Shown here: in pieces, positions 12,214 through 27,200 of the stretch | Layout: each line of letters starts with the position of its first letter | Position numbering within the stretch: position 1 is the first letter of the stretch | NCBI GenBank assembly: GCA_914767715.1 | Contig: OU612070.1 | Span: 15,579,501 to 15,643,500, forward strand | Direction: 5' to 3' | Source of the DNA: Membranipora membranacea | Taxonomy: Eukaryota > Bryozoa > Gymnolaemata > Cheilostomatida > Membraniporidae | DNA length: 64,000 bases | Position numbers and translations under genes: made by a program | The notes under the pieces: generated by a model | The model's input: the letters and a program-made list of their open reading frames with translations, nothing else | Databases searched by the model: none | Told to the model about the DNA's origin: nothing

Positions 12214-15200
12214 CTGAAACACAGAATACAGATAAGTTTCTAATAAGTCAAGGTCACTTTTATTTTATTCTGCTAAAAGGATGGATATAAAATAATGCTT
12301 GTGATGGAAAGAAATAATATATACATATAGGATACAAAGCAAGGGAACAGCTAGACAGTCCAGGGACTAGAGTAACATTTTAGGAAGATATGTGTAATGA
12401 AGACATATGTAATGAATGCGTAATGTATTTCTGAAGGGAAAAAATTCAGAAACAGTTGAGAAGGGTTTCATGTATGGACCATGGTGGTGGTCACAGCAGT
12501 ATTGCAATGTTGACCTCCACAGCTCTCCAGCTATCAAAGCGCTTGGAGCAAACACCACGCCATTAATGGCACAATACATTATTTTTCACTCACTGTGATG
12601 ATGTGCTGGCGAATGCAGAGTTAAGATGTTGTGTAGTTTGGTAAAGCAGACTTCTGGGTAATTCAGCCAGCTCTGTACATCTCCAACAGTTCAGGTATTT
12701 AGTAATACACTCAGAGCTACAATCAGAACATCAGTACAAGGTGTTGCCTGATCAATGGATAATCATTTTACATTTTGTATAAAACATTATATGATTTATT
12801 TATTATTTATTTATGATTTATATGATAAAATGAAATATATTTTTGTGGTGGGACTTAATATTCAAAACATGTTATTTTTTATACATTGCTTTATAGCCAG
12901 AGACCACAGTAAGAATGTCATGAATCTGGAATGGTAGGAAATTATAATCTAACAGGGTTGCCTTTACCTATACCAGTCAACAGGATGAAAGAAAAAGTAA
13001 GCGTAATCCAAGTGCTGTGTTGCCAAACAGGATAGAATACCAACCCCTAGACCCACTAAACCCCTAGACCAAGTTTGGTTCATTTGCCTGCATTCCGGGT
13101 TGCTCCCAATCCACTGGTCACGCCGCAGCCCAATGCCTGCGTGCGGCATGTCCAGTGGAAGGGAGCAACTGGAATGCAGGAAAATGGATTAAACTTGATC
13201 ATACTTAACCCCTACCTACACCTGCTCCTCAAAACCCTCATTTGACATACGATTATACCAATCATTTACCTTTCTTGTGTGCTCGTTTCAAGAGCAAAAT
13301 CTACCAGTAACCCGACAAATCTCCTCGTATTCTCAGATTTATCTCCCTCCATGCTCACCAGTAATGGTACAGTACTCTGTGACAGGCTGGTGAATATGGC
13401 AACGTCAACATTCCTCTCATTCACAGAGAGCACCTGTTAGTAATAAAGTTCATAAGTTACACATCATTTATCAGGGAAAACTAGCCAAGGACCAAATAAA
13501 TCTCAGAGCAACCTCAATTGCCTTCTCTTTGTGCAGGAGAACACAATTACCCTGATACACACAATTATCTATGAGGGATATGCCACTCTAAATACATGTC
13601 GTGAACATAGGAGGAAAGGTACTACCATGACTAGATAGCCCTCTCAAGACATTTAGTGAGAACAAAGAGTGCTTAATATAGTCCATGGTTCAACCCTACA
13701 ATTCTTACTCCGATTACATACTGACAACTTCAGCTGGGGATTAATAACATAAATTCCATAACACTGATAACATTGGTTTGACTTGCCTTTTCATCCCACA
13801 TTGAGCACCCTGACTTGTTCTTACTGCATTCTCTAAGTCCTGACCAGATATCTGTGATCTCAGAGAGAGTCTGACTGACAGGCTCCGAGTTCTCTGCTGC
13901 CTGCCGGTGATCTATACTGTGACACATCAACTGAATCTGTAAGTGAGACAATTTGGGAACATTTAGCAAAAAGAAGTTACGATGTTGAGGATGGCAAAAT
14001 GTTCAGTTTGCAGGCAGGTCAGAGTGTGTAATTTGATTCAAAAGTTCTTAGGTTCTAGCCAGCTTTGATTTAAAGACCTAAGGGCAGGAGTAGGAACAGG
14101 CAATCAGTCGAGAAACCGAACATACCATAACGCTTAAACTTATACCAAAGAGTAGACTAGTAAATTTTTTCTCATTTTCTTTATTTTCCAAGTTATTTTT
14201 TCTCTCACCGCATGCAAATATTTTGAAAAAATGATTGTAGACTGACAGTGAAAAGCATAAACATATATCTTACCCTGAGATATGTGCACAAGGATTTGAG
14301 ATCTGCAGGTAATTTAGCACTTTTCTCCACATCAGAAGCTATATTCAGGAATTCCAAGATGTCCATACTGAGGCTGGCGCTTAGTTGATCAGCCTCGGAT
14401 TGCTGAGTGTACATGTGGATCATACTGATCACGGCGCAGCAAGCATCCATCAGTAACATATACACAGGTATGTGCAGACTGAGCTTCTCCTTAAATAGAG
14501 TAATCGCAGGCGGGATAATGTTGGAAAGCGAGATTACACAGACTTGTACGAGTGCTCCCAATTATGACGCTAAAAACTTAAGATTATCAGCTTCATGCTG
14601 ATAGTGCCCAACCTATAAGACTTGACACGACACACTGCAAAAGTAATGAGAGCTGAGATGGGAAGATATTGATATCTTTTCAGTAAAATCAAAGGCTGTT
14701 GATAAAAAATATCTCAACGCATTATTAAACGTATGAAAAATCCTCTTCATACAGCTGAAAGGACCAGTACATTTATTAAGCGAGTCAACAGAAATGGTTG
14801 TTCTTACTCGGATCAAACGTGTAATTTCTGATAAACAGCGCCTCATCAAAGTTGATATGAATAAATGAAATATACCAATTACCATAGACTAAGAGCTTCG
14901 TAACAACAAGATTTTACAGATTAAATTCTTCAATTATTCTGCTCTGACTTACCTCATCTTTGAATTCCCCGAGGACTCCAGATAACCTCTCACACATTTC
15001 TTCCATCACAGTCACAAACTAATAAAGAAATAATAATTTATGGAAGTCACATTTTTCATCACAACATTCAACATACTAAAATATACAATTGCCTGTATTG
15101 CCAGCAGCCGAAACAATAATGTTGATATTGAACCTAAGAACCAGCCCTCTGGTCGGGAGGTCATACATCACAGAGTGGATCGCGGGAGATTCCATACCAT

Positions 15201-18200
15201 AGACTTCCGTCTATGTTGTGCGCAATAATATTATACAACGCTATGTTTGTCCATGTATGTGAGGACTTTTTGGATGAAGTTAAATCTAATTTGCTTGCAT
15301 TTAGGAGTTGTATCCCCACTAGGCACCAGCAGCTTATCGGAAAAATAGGCGAGACCCAAAATTCAGACAAATTGGGTAAATCTTTATCTTGTTTTATTGT
15401 ATCCTCACTTTTTCTCGAGTGGCCAAGGCAACAGAACTATCGTACATCTTCATGTTATATAAGATACTATGGAATATCTCTGCATAGCATAAAATCCTCA
15501 TACACTCATCAGTTGTCTGTATATTGTGTGTCAGCTCCATCAGCGGAGAAAAGTGGGCAGATATCAACTCCAAGCAAACTGAAGACGGGGTATCCGTGAT
15601 TATGGCGCTAAGGCTACAACAAATTTCAGATTCGTAAAGAGCTTACATTTAAGAATTGGACGAGTTTCACCATAGTTGAACAAAGATTTCTTCCAGAAGA
15701 GTTAACACACAGATATCAACATTCTGAAGATCGATTAGGAATCTGCACAGAATTCAACTTGTATTCATCAAATTTTTATGGACATTAAATATATAGAAGA
15801 TTTTAGAGAATTTAAATCATCAATTGTAGAGCTGATTTGAGGTGGAGCATCTCCCAATGCGTTCAAATTAAATCAAACCTGAACTAGATATCTGACAAGC
15901 TTACCATTTGAGTACAGGAGCAGTTATATTGTTATTATATTATCATCATATTATTAATATTATATATTATATTATTATATTATTATATTTACCATTTGAG
16001 TACAGGAGCGGAGAGTGACTGAGGTTTATCAGACTTAAGTAAGCAGTCACGTACGGCCAGTATGACTGTCGGTATCTGTCTCAGCTTACTGTAGGTTTGT
16101 AACAAAGAGCACAGAAACTTATCACGAGCTTCGTCTCCAGCAGACTGAAATCAGGAGATAAAACAGGAATCATAACACATATTTTTATATTATTTTTTTC
16201 TTATAATCCCTAGAGGAGTAAATATAAGCAAGAGTTTAGTTTTTTTGGGGTGACTGGCGATAAATTTGCCAACTTTGTCGGAGTTACATGATGTTGGAAT
16301 GATGGGTTATGTGAGTTATCAATAGATTACACAAGTACAAGCCATTGTAAAGCCTTTCCTCCTGGTAATACTTTTCTACGGAGGTAGGAGTATGTTCTAA
16401 CAATTCAGGGTTATCAGGCCCTCTCGCTCTTGTACTTGACCACCTGATTTTCTCACTCAATGCCATTCCTGCTAAGTCCCTATCCAGCCCTATTGGTGAG
16501 CTATTAAATGATTGTAGAATGCATGTGCTCCTGACAGCCAGATTTCAAAGGTCAAAAATTATGAGGAGACAACTTAAATTGTGATTGGTTACTTAAAATG
16601 GTTACAGCCCTGTCCCCTCATGACTATTGGAGGATAAGATAGTCCTTCAGTCAAACAGCTACAAATATCGAGGATGGACTTCTGTAACAGGACTGCCTCA
16701 ACTCTAGTCTCAGACTATCTGGCGTGTTTAGGGATTGTAGTGTTTTTCATTTTCAGTCCTACCTACTAAGTTTAAATTACTAAGACCATAAATAGAGAAC
16801 AAAACAAAAATAAACACCTTTTCAACAAACATGGGTCAATAGAGTCCCGAATCCGACAATGCTATCTTGTGCATCATCATGCATTTATTTATAGTAATAA
16901 TAGCATTCCCGAGATACATCCCCTGAAGTTTAATCCTTCCTTGCCAATGTGTTGGCTCTGATTGATTGTTGGGTGGGTGGGTGGGAGAGAGCCAATGCCA
17001 GATCAGATGTGAAGTGAAACAAGATACAGTTTCACTTGCTCCATCTCAATAGGTACTTTCAGGGACCTGGCATTGACTCTCTCCTACCCGCCCACCGGCC
17101 AATCAGAGCCAACACATTAGCTAATCCGTCCTATCTGCTCACCTCATTATCGGCTGTTCTCTGGCAGGCCATCAGAACCTGATCCAGTCTCTTCTCGATC
17201 AGTTTATAATTAATATCTAGTAGTGCTGTCATACAGTTATACCATCCAGCGGTATGTCTACAATAATAATATAACAATATAACAAAAAAATGATAAAGAA
17301 AAGATAATAATATGACCTAATGTAATAAAACAATATGAGATTGATGCAGCAGCAGCAGTGGTATGTTAGGAACCTCTCCAGTAGCATATATTTACCTCCA
17401 TTTTTGAGGGATATTGGTTTAAACTCGCATTATCATTGGTCTAGTTCCAGGGTGTTTAGTGAGTGGAGAGAAAAGTGATATCATTTACTTGAACTACCAA
17501 AGAACCGAGTTCTCTGTGTTATCCAAAAATTGCATCATGGGATAAAATTTGCAGGCATTGAAATCACCTCGCAGGATTGAAAGACCTTTTCCATATCTTA
17601 CTAAAGCTAATTGCTAAAAATTGGGGGTTGTCTATCTTTTGACAACATGTACAACAAGCAGACAACTCTTCTTTATGAAACTGGTGTAGGTCTTTTCCTT
17701 CTACCAGGGAGAAAGTACATTCAACTCAACAACCTGCTCCTGCCATGTCACTATCAATGTAGAGATAGAAATAAGTCTTACCTTTGTCCAAACCTTGAGA
17801 GGAGTGAAATAAGAGTCCGGGTTAATTTATTGTTCTCTGTTGCAGTTGCTTCACTTCCCTGCTCGTGCAAATCATACTTTCCTGTAAAAGTCATACACTC
17901 AGAATAATTCCCAACAGATAGAGAATTGTCAGCTCCTTTGACATTAATGAGGGGAACAAATAAAATTTCATCACTGTAAATATTGCCAGACACCAGTGAG
18001 AAAATCAAAAACAAACATCCGCAATCTGCAAAAGGTCAGGACTGGTATAAGAGTTAGCCAGGGTTGGGCAATTTCTATTTTGACAATTAGTTGTCCACTC
18101 ACCCTTAACATTTATCATTTGTGAATCTTGAATACTCTCATTGAATAAGAGTGATGGCCATAATTTGACCATTAAAAAGAATATATTGATTAGACTTGAC

Positions 18201-21200
18201 TCCACCAAAACACATAGTTATGCCTTGCACACTGACATCGAGACTAAACTATTAACATGTGTATCTCTGATCCTTAGCGTCTATTTACAAGTACCCGCCC
18301 CTAATTACTGAAATTTTCTACGGGTTGTCACACCAAGCTCCGACCCAAACTCAAGCAACTGTTTTATAGGATACACACCACATTCACAATATTGGCTTAC
18401 TAAAAAAATTCGTAAATCCGTAGTAGTTATGTATTGTTGAGATCACATACCACATAAACGAAGAAGACTAGCCCAGCATGTCAGAACCAGAGAGTCATCA
18501 GGGAGGTCAGAGGTCAAGGTCATCAGAAGGTACAACATTCCAAACTTATCCATCGGTACCTTCACTGTGGAGCTACAGCAAGAGGAAATCAATATAGGAG
18601 ATACATATGTGGGTATTCTAAGCACTAAATGGGATAGACATCTTAGACCTATTCGCTGGATGGAAGTTATATATGACTGCATATTTTGTTGCTAGTTAGT
18701 TTGCTTGGACTGGTGCCTACTGTATTAATACCTGCAGAGAACAATGATTTAACGATATCCTTTTCTCTATCTATACACTTTGATTTAATTTTCCAATGAT
18801 AGGGTGCATCATTATGATGTTTTACCATTTATTTTTGGTTTGGTCTGATATGTACAAGTGACTTGACAGGCATACAAAATTGACATTAATCAAGTCCAAT
18901 CAAGGAGTTAGAGACAACTAACTCCTTGGTCTAATCAAGACTCAAAGGCTCTCACCTCGAGAGAAGATAACTCTCAAATAACTTCTCCACTACATCTGCA
19001 TACTTCGTCCTAGTGTCAGGCTATAATGAGAGTGAACGTATAAATATGTATAGAAATACATTTTTTTTGCATTCACCACCATACATATAACGCTATCATT
19101 GGCGTATCATTTTGAAGTTTAGCATTGAATAGCTCTATATTGTATTGGCATACCAATGACATATTATTATAATGCTGTAGTTCCTTCCGTAGATTTTATT
19201 GACTTGAGGTGTATGATTTTTGGGAATTGGTAGGGCAACAGAAATTAATATGCTCAAAGGAAGTTCATTACAAATTAAAAATTTAAATGTTCAAACAATG
19301 CTAGCCAAAAAAAGGTGCTTCAGAGGTCTTAGTTGGGGAAAGATTGCAGCGTTCCAGAGCAGTCACAAAATCCTTGTAATCTCACTAGTAAAAGGCATGA
19401 ATATGATTATTTGTGAGGCAACTCACCCAAATCATGTGATTACTATTGCATGTATATCTCTGATTGATAGAGTAAAGTTATTCACACAGCTTGAGAGCTA
19501 TCAGGAGATATTAGGTGTGACGTCCCAATGTCAATCTCAATAATACATAAAAACTTAATACTAAATCGACTTTAATGATCAGAGACACAAATAGTGTTAT
19601 ATCCTGTCAATGTGGAGTCAACTACCTACAGGACAGGCACAAAACTGACCTCGTCACATTTTAAGTTCTTCTTGATTGCGTCGAGTAAAATCTCCACAAA
19701 ACTTTGTTTGGCAGCCTGTTTAGGATTAGTTTGTGGTTTCTCAGTAACATGTTTGTCATAGTGTCTCAATGCGTCCCTACAATGAGAAATATGTTAGTCT
19801 GTGTGGTCGGGTAAAAGTGATTAGGCTGCATGTTTATAACTTAAAGGAATATTAAAAGGGGATTTACGAATCAATAGTTCTTTTGACATTTGGATGTAAA
19901 AGCCGAAATTCCATGAAATAAACATTGCTTGGATTTCATATTTGTACACACAGTCCCTCGTTATCTTGGAATATTCAGAGCCTTGATCTTGTAAACAAAC
20001 ATCAGTTTCAAATTCTAACTATATGAGAGATCAATTTTATTGACACACACCTATGCATAAGTATATCATAAAGTAGAGGTATTATGTTTGATTTCCTGTC
20101 CGAGCTCTCTAGCCGAGTGTGGGCTGAAATCCCAACTTCAAATAGCCTCACTGTGACTGGCATCAATATCTGAAAACAAACAATGGCACAAAGGAACTAT
20201 AATGCATGTTAATCTGCGATTCCAGTTTTAGCTATTAGCAGGAAGTCAAATAAAACCTCTGATGGCATTTGGCCGGCCTAAATTGTGCCATGTACTCCTT
20301 TTTGTAGTGGTCAATTTGAACTTTTATGATGAAATGACCTCGTGACCGTGGAATGACTACAAGATTGGTCAGTCATCAGCGAGGTAATGGCACACAGTCT
20401 GACATGAATGTCGCTTTATGCAGCACAATATTAATTCTTTGAGGGAGTTGTAAACACATAGCAGAATGATAAAATACCGTACAGGATAAAAATGTCCTCA
20501 TAGCCACAAATAAATATAAATATGACTGTTAAATTCACAAGATGAATATATTAGAAAAATATTCATTTTTGAATTTCTTTCATTGTGATATCATATCATT
20601 GCAAGTTTCTGCCATAGGCTTAATACACTATCATATCATCATATAATATAGTATATGAATTCCATCGTTTTTGCCAAAACTAATGGTAAGCGTAATAAAG
20701 TTTTGATCCAACCTGGAATTTTCGAAATAGTAGAAGTTAGACTTACATTGATGGTGATGTTCTTCTTGCTTGTCATCTCTCTTATCCTGTTTATTATATT
20801 ATCAGTTATCTGTGATAGCTGGCCCATATCTTCATCGTCCTCAGCTTTACTTATCACCTGACAACACTTCTCCAATAGCTGGATCTGTAAATATATTATA
20901 TAATTCACTCATACATGTTGCAGGTAGGGCATTGGCAAATCAAAAAAATATTAATTTTTCATATAATTTCATTCCGAGAGACATGTTCAAACTACACCCA
21001 ACTTCAAATGAATCTTTTGGTAATATTATAGTGTCTAATTTTAACAATATACCATTTTATTTAAATTCGATAATACTGTCAATCCTTTTTTGACATTATC
21101 TTTTTAATCATCTTGACGGAAATTTATTTTTCCCCTTTTTAATCGATTGCTGATTTTGTAAAGAAAACCTAGTAATATATTGCATTGGGATAAACTTAGT

Positions 21201-24200
21201 GAATATTGCATCATCGTGTATCTAGCCTGTCTTGACAAGCTTTGCTGGTGAAGGGGGGGGGGAAGAAGGGGGTTCAGCTATCTTCTCGACAGTTTTAGTT
21301 AACAAGCTAAGCCCCTCCCCCACCAAACAGCTAAGCCCCTCCCCCACCAGCAAGCTAAGCCCCTCCCCCACCAGCAAGCTTAGCCACTCCTCATACACAA
21401 GCTTAGCCCCTCCCCCATCAACAGGCTAGGGTTAATCAATAAAATAACAAAACACACCTGGAGATCCAGGGGGATATACTGAAATGTGTTGTATTGCTTC
21501 ACATCACTAGAGATAATATGCAGGCATTTCTGTACCAGCTGAGTAATACTGTCATTTCCCAGATCGGCCAGCAGGTCCTAAAACAAATATAAAATATTAA
21601 CGTCACTTTGAAGGTTGAATGAACTCATTTCCATATAGAACTTACCAAGGAAATTTTAACTGGATGTTTGCCCTCTAGATCGATATTAACTTAAGACAGA
21701 GTTAGGAAGAGTTTCATCCGGCAGTTTTATCTCATTCCATTTCCTTGATTTATTTCATATTTATTTTTATTATAACTTCATCCTACTGGTCCATTTCCTT
21801 CAGAGTAATGACATCTTTAATTGTCAATATCAAATTTAAATTGCCATCTTAGAAGATATACTGAAAAAGTAAAATTAATTTAATACACATATAATGAAAA
21901 AACTGAATGCTTGCTCAAGGTGATGTGTGCATTATTTGGACGTTCAGCACTGGATGTTGCACATCTAGTTGTATAAGTGAGAGAGAGATTTTTAGCCATC
22001 GGTTGACGAGGAATTCATAAATGTGATTTTTCAACTGAGCAAAGGATGAGAATGTTGCTAATACTATTTTGTATGTTGGAGTCAGTCAAATTGGTCGCCA
22101 CATCCGACTCAAATGTGAATTCATCAGTAAGTTTTTAAAGATACATAATGCCAGCTCAGAGCCAACAGGTGTCAGCAGGTAATCGGTCGTCAGAAAACGG
22201 AGTTTTATAATAAATCTGATCACCAAGCCGATTCCGACACATTTTTCAGTATCCTTTTGCCAAAAGTTGACAGCAAAATTGCTTCTCAATATGTGATTTA
22301 TTTTTTATTTTATACAGTTTCAATATAGAAACTCATATTGTTATCTTATCTTGAAAGTATTTGAACAATCACAGTTTTCTTGGAGTCTATTTACTGGGTT
22401 GTCAACATATTAATAAACACAGCGGAAATAACCAATAGGACAATCTTTCAATTTTGGTGAATCCTCCTCAAGCCTTAGCATTCAATATGCCAAATATTGT
22501 AAATAACAAATACATATTGACGTATTGTTCAGTGTCTAGATTTCTCGTTTGTCATGGGTTGTTTAACTGAGTTTTCGCCAAACCATCATTTATTTGAATT
22601 TTTCTACATCTTGCGCAGGTGGAAGGTTTTGAAATTCTGAAGAGAAGCTGTGTATCAGATGAGTATAGGACAGTGACAGGGGTCAAGAGTCTTATTCGAT
22701 GCACATCATTTTGTGTCAGCGATGATGGTTGCCGTGCTTTTACTTATCGCACAAAAGATCAAGAATGCCAGATTTCCAACAAAGATCAAATCATTGATTG
22801 CATACTAGGAGCTGATGATGGCACTGTTATTAGATACGAAAAAAGTGAGTAGTCACAAAATAATGGTGATGATTTTGATGATTTCTTTATCCCGCTTACG
22901 TTCAACACAACCTCGAATCTTTTTATTTGTTCACTCCGTGCCATTTTCCATGGAAGCAACGGAGATGTGTATTAAACCATTGTTATAAAAATCAGGGATA
23001 CAGGATATATCGGATTGTGTCCCACACGTGCTTGGGGTTGGTCAATCTGGCTAGGGTCACAGAATAAATAGCATAAGGTCAGACCTTTGACTGGCAGCCA
23101 ATTCTGCACATATCATCATCGCCATTCAAATATTGTAAGAAATTAATACTGTACTTGATTCGGAAAATTCTTTTTTTTCAGCAGCTTGTCCCGAAGGAAA
23201 GGAGTTTTGCAACCTAGATGCCCAGGTCTACTATGAGTTTGTTGACACTGATAGTAACTTTGGTACCACCATCTTTGATGATGCTAAGACAGCATGTGAG
23301 ATTAATGGTGGGCAGCTGGCAGTTCTAGACACGGATGAGAAGATACTTTGGTTGAAGGAGCTGAGGGAAGCCCAACCTTCTAATAGTTACAGTGAGTTCA
23401 TTTTTCTTTGCCATACAGTGCATTTCACTTAATTCAAACCTCTGGGGACCTCAAAAATTGTTCTGATTTAGCAGAGTCTGAATGAAGTGACATTAGAATG
23501 CATTGATATCTGGCTGAAGGGACCAATTTTCCATGTCTGAATTAACAGGAGTTTTGAATTATGAAGTTTGAATTAACCAGCTTACACTGCACAGTTGTTA
23601 GTTTGTTTTACAAGTTTTTTAAGAACACTAGACCACAGATAATTGAATCCAAACATCAACAAAGCATTTGATTGTTTGATCACCAAGTTCAGGTTATAGC
23701 GACGGCGGCTAAGATATTTCAACTTCGATATCAGTAGAAAGCTGTCAAGTTCTATAATAGATTGGCAAATATGCTTTCCTCAACTATCAAGAGCTCAACC
23801 ATGGCTATAAAGACTGTTTTATCTCCCTGACACCTCTATGAGATGAGTAATGGTCGAATCTTCTTTGTGAGGGGTTGTCTATCTACCATCGATTTTCAAA
23901 CCTTGTCGATTATATTGTGCTTTGGAAAAATTGCAATTTGAAGGTTGGAAATATAGGGACGGCACAAAATGATGGTAGCAATAGAAGAATCACCCATCTG
24001 ATGTGGTTTCTTATGATGGATATTAACCAGTGCCAATTATTATACCGCTACCTTTTTGTCCAATTTTCTTTTACAAAGTGGGTGATAAAGAAATGTGACT
24101 TTGGGACATCGATAGAATAGCTAGCCAAAAGAATAGCTAGCCAAAAAATAGCTATTGTAGAACCATCATGCTTCTCTGCATGGTTTTTCACTCATAACTT

Positions 24201-27200
24201 CTTGGCTAATTGGTCAGTGACCTTCCTACTTTCACATTATATCCATCAATGTCTCCAATTACATATCGTATGTTTTGAGGATGGATGCGCATGACTTCCT
24301 GAGATATAGCCAGATAAAAAAAGCTTGTTAATTTGCTCATTTTGATGGCTCCCTGCAGATCACATAACTTGTCGCAATGTAAAGTTATTTCAGTTTGATG
24401 AAGGTATTGGCTGTTGTGATAATAGCTTTCATGGTAGCGATAAAAATAGCCTGGGAAATTAATCCTGAGCTATTCTACAAACTTCATAAATTTCCTTGTA
24501 CACCACATTCTGCGCATGCTCAGCTCTGGGCATGAGCTGATCTCTGCAAAATTGAGTCTCGGAATTCCGAAGCCATCTGATTGGCTACCTGCTCTGGTGA
24601 CATACTTCCCAAAGCGTGCGGATTTTTTATGAATAGTTATCCTCTCTTGTCATTATTAGCTGATCTTAATTGACAGTTTATGCAGGGGATATCCCATTTC
24701 CCCTTTCCAAAGTTGCAATCAGAACCCAAACTAAACTCATTCTTCTTGCACATGCGCAAATTCAAGTCACGCATGATGCATACTTAGCCTTACGACACCT
24801 GCTTTGTGGTAATGATAGCCTAGTTTATCAGTGATCTACATGCCCAGTCAGATCACGAGAGTCAGTATGTGTACACCATCCATCTGTGTAGCACTAAGTC
24901 AATAAAATCAAAGCACTGGGTATTCACTGTATGGAGCAGCTACACAATGTTTTGATTTTGTAACTGTAGTAATCAACTTTTTGACTTACTCACTCATTAT
25001 TATTTTCATTGTTACAATTCTCCAATTTCCCAATTATTTTTTTGAGATTTTATGAAAAGTTGTAACGTTTTACTTTTCAGTTTATAATAGAAGATTTTGG
25101 ATCGGATTGACCTTAGACGAGAACGTAGGTACGTGGGTCAATGGAGCACCTCTTACTGATTCTGACTGGGTTACCGGTCGCCCTGGTGGATCAGGTTCCA
25201 AATGCGTAGAGTCACGGGATATCGAAAATCAATGGCGCTGGACGGATGAGGGCTGCTTGAATACTAAGCGATTTATCTGTGAATATCCAATCTGACGTTG
25301 ACAGCTATTGCACCAAGTCAGACATCCTATCTGATTGGGTTGCAGCTATATTTATTCCAAAATCGGTATAGGTAGCCTTGTCGCGCGGCTACTTTTATGT
25401 TTTAGACACTCCTAACCATGTGATAAGACTACAGTATTGGGGTTTCTTTTGTTAAGACAACATCGCCAAAAAAACAGATAACTTACTGCCAATAATCTTT
25501 TTAATTAAATAGCTTAACTATCAGTTGAATTCTTTATGCTGATCTATCCATTTCCCCTTATATGAGTATCGGAATACCCCCATGTAATTCGCTATGTGTT
25601 TGCAAAATGATACTGGTATTGATTGCGTCGTGTACATGTGTTCACAAATATTGGAGCTTTGTCAAGAGGTTTTGTGTACATAATTTAATAAAACGGCTAA
25701 ATAAATGTTATGTGTGTGTAGTGCAATAACTGAACCTTTGATTTTAATTGACCAGCACTTGTCATGAGCGGTAATACATTTAACTGCATAGGTACCTAGG
25801 TGAGAGGATATGTTACAATTGATTACGTCATTAATCTAACCAGTATCAGCACGCTTCAATAATCACAGCAAATTGTTATCTAAAAATAAATTTACCCGGA
25901 AAGAATATTGATCAAGCATAAAAGGAATGGATAGAGAATTCTAAGATATAGTGCATGATAAATAAATTCATTTATATAATTAATCCTAACAGATGCGAGT
26001 GGTCATATCAACATGGAAGTACAGCAGATTATCCTTTATCTTATCTTTAATGCAGGGATCATCAATGCTGACCGTATCGTAGAGGTGAGTACGCTGCATA
26101 TATATTGTGTTATATATTGTATATTTATTGTTATTTAATTTTTAATATAAATGATTTTTTGTATGGGAACATTACACCTTTTGATAATGTGGCCAGATTG
26201 AAATGTCAGTGATCAAGCCTTGAATTTCGGATATCATAGAGATCTAAACAAATATGTTAATATAACTAATATCTACATGTGAATTTTTCTATATAATTAT
26301 ATCATATTATTATCATATATACTATATAATTTAAATGTATTCATTGTTATTTGACTTTCATTGTAATAGAAATAGAAATTTCAAGTCAATTCTTCCTCTC
26401 AGAACATAGTCAAATTTTTGGTTTGCCGCATGCAGAAATCATGGCTAGACGATACCAAGGATGCAAGAGCTTCATTTTTTTTTTGGAATTATTAAGGGAA
26501 GTAATCCTGCAAAACACAATGTGTTATAAGCTTATTTGGAAAGCTAAACATAAAAAAAAAACCTGAAGCGAGTCGATATCTCATTTTGCGTGTATGAGGT
26601 GTTTTATATACAATCAGATAGCATCGATATCCTGTAACCGGCCCATAACAGAACCAAATCACTAAATTTAAATACAACATTGGGAAATCGGAGCTGAAAT
26701 GCTTCGATGGACTCTACCTATCCTGTCATGCGGCTACTTTTTTTTGGTTTCAGGAGTCACCTGACAAGCGAGACTCTACCAATGCTTATTTCCTTAATAC
26801 TATCACACTCTTCTTTTGATCAGGCTACAGGGTTTGAGGTTGATCTACAGACATGTGTTTCAGAAGAAGGGCGTAAGACAGAGTCACAGATAAGTTCTCT
26901 GACTGTTTGCGCCTCCCTATGCATGACCGACCAAACTTGTAAAGCGGTAACATACATCAGCAAGTCAGCTATGTGTCATTTGTCTACCGATAATGATCTG
27001 CACAACTGCACGCTGCAGAAAGGAGATGGAACCGTTAATGATATCAACTACAGAGGTAAAATATCTCTAAGTTTCTGTCTCCTCTAAAATCTGAGCATCA
27101 AGTATGCAGATAGAATATTGCACAATTCTTGCTGATTAATCATGATCACCATGTGCCCTTCCTTATTCATTCATGAAAATATATATCGTCAAGCTGGTCT

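Noticed and set aside
14205-14885. URB2-region exons first considered as FANCI, MEI1 or C1orf112 (FIRRM)
   Set aside because: Helical-repeat texture alone suggested these, but the N- and C-terminal and LRQ-P central matches fit URB2 only.
15640-15720. Possible small URB2 exon on minus with a GTAAGC donor
   Set aside because: Exon 13 (phase 2 end) and exon 14 (one-base start) join perfectly without it, and its own phases do not fit.
23400-23590. Possible repeat resembling 44515-44570 (GAATTAACAG and CCGAATGAAG motifs)
   Set aside because: Similarity is short and I could not define ends or an inverted structure with confidence.
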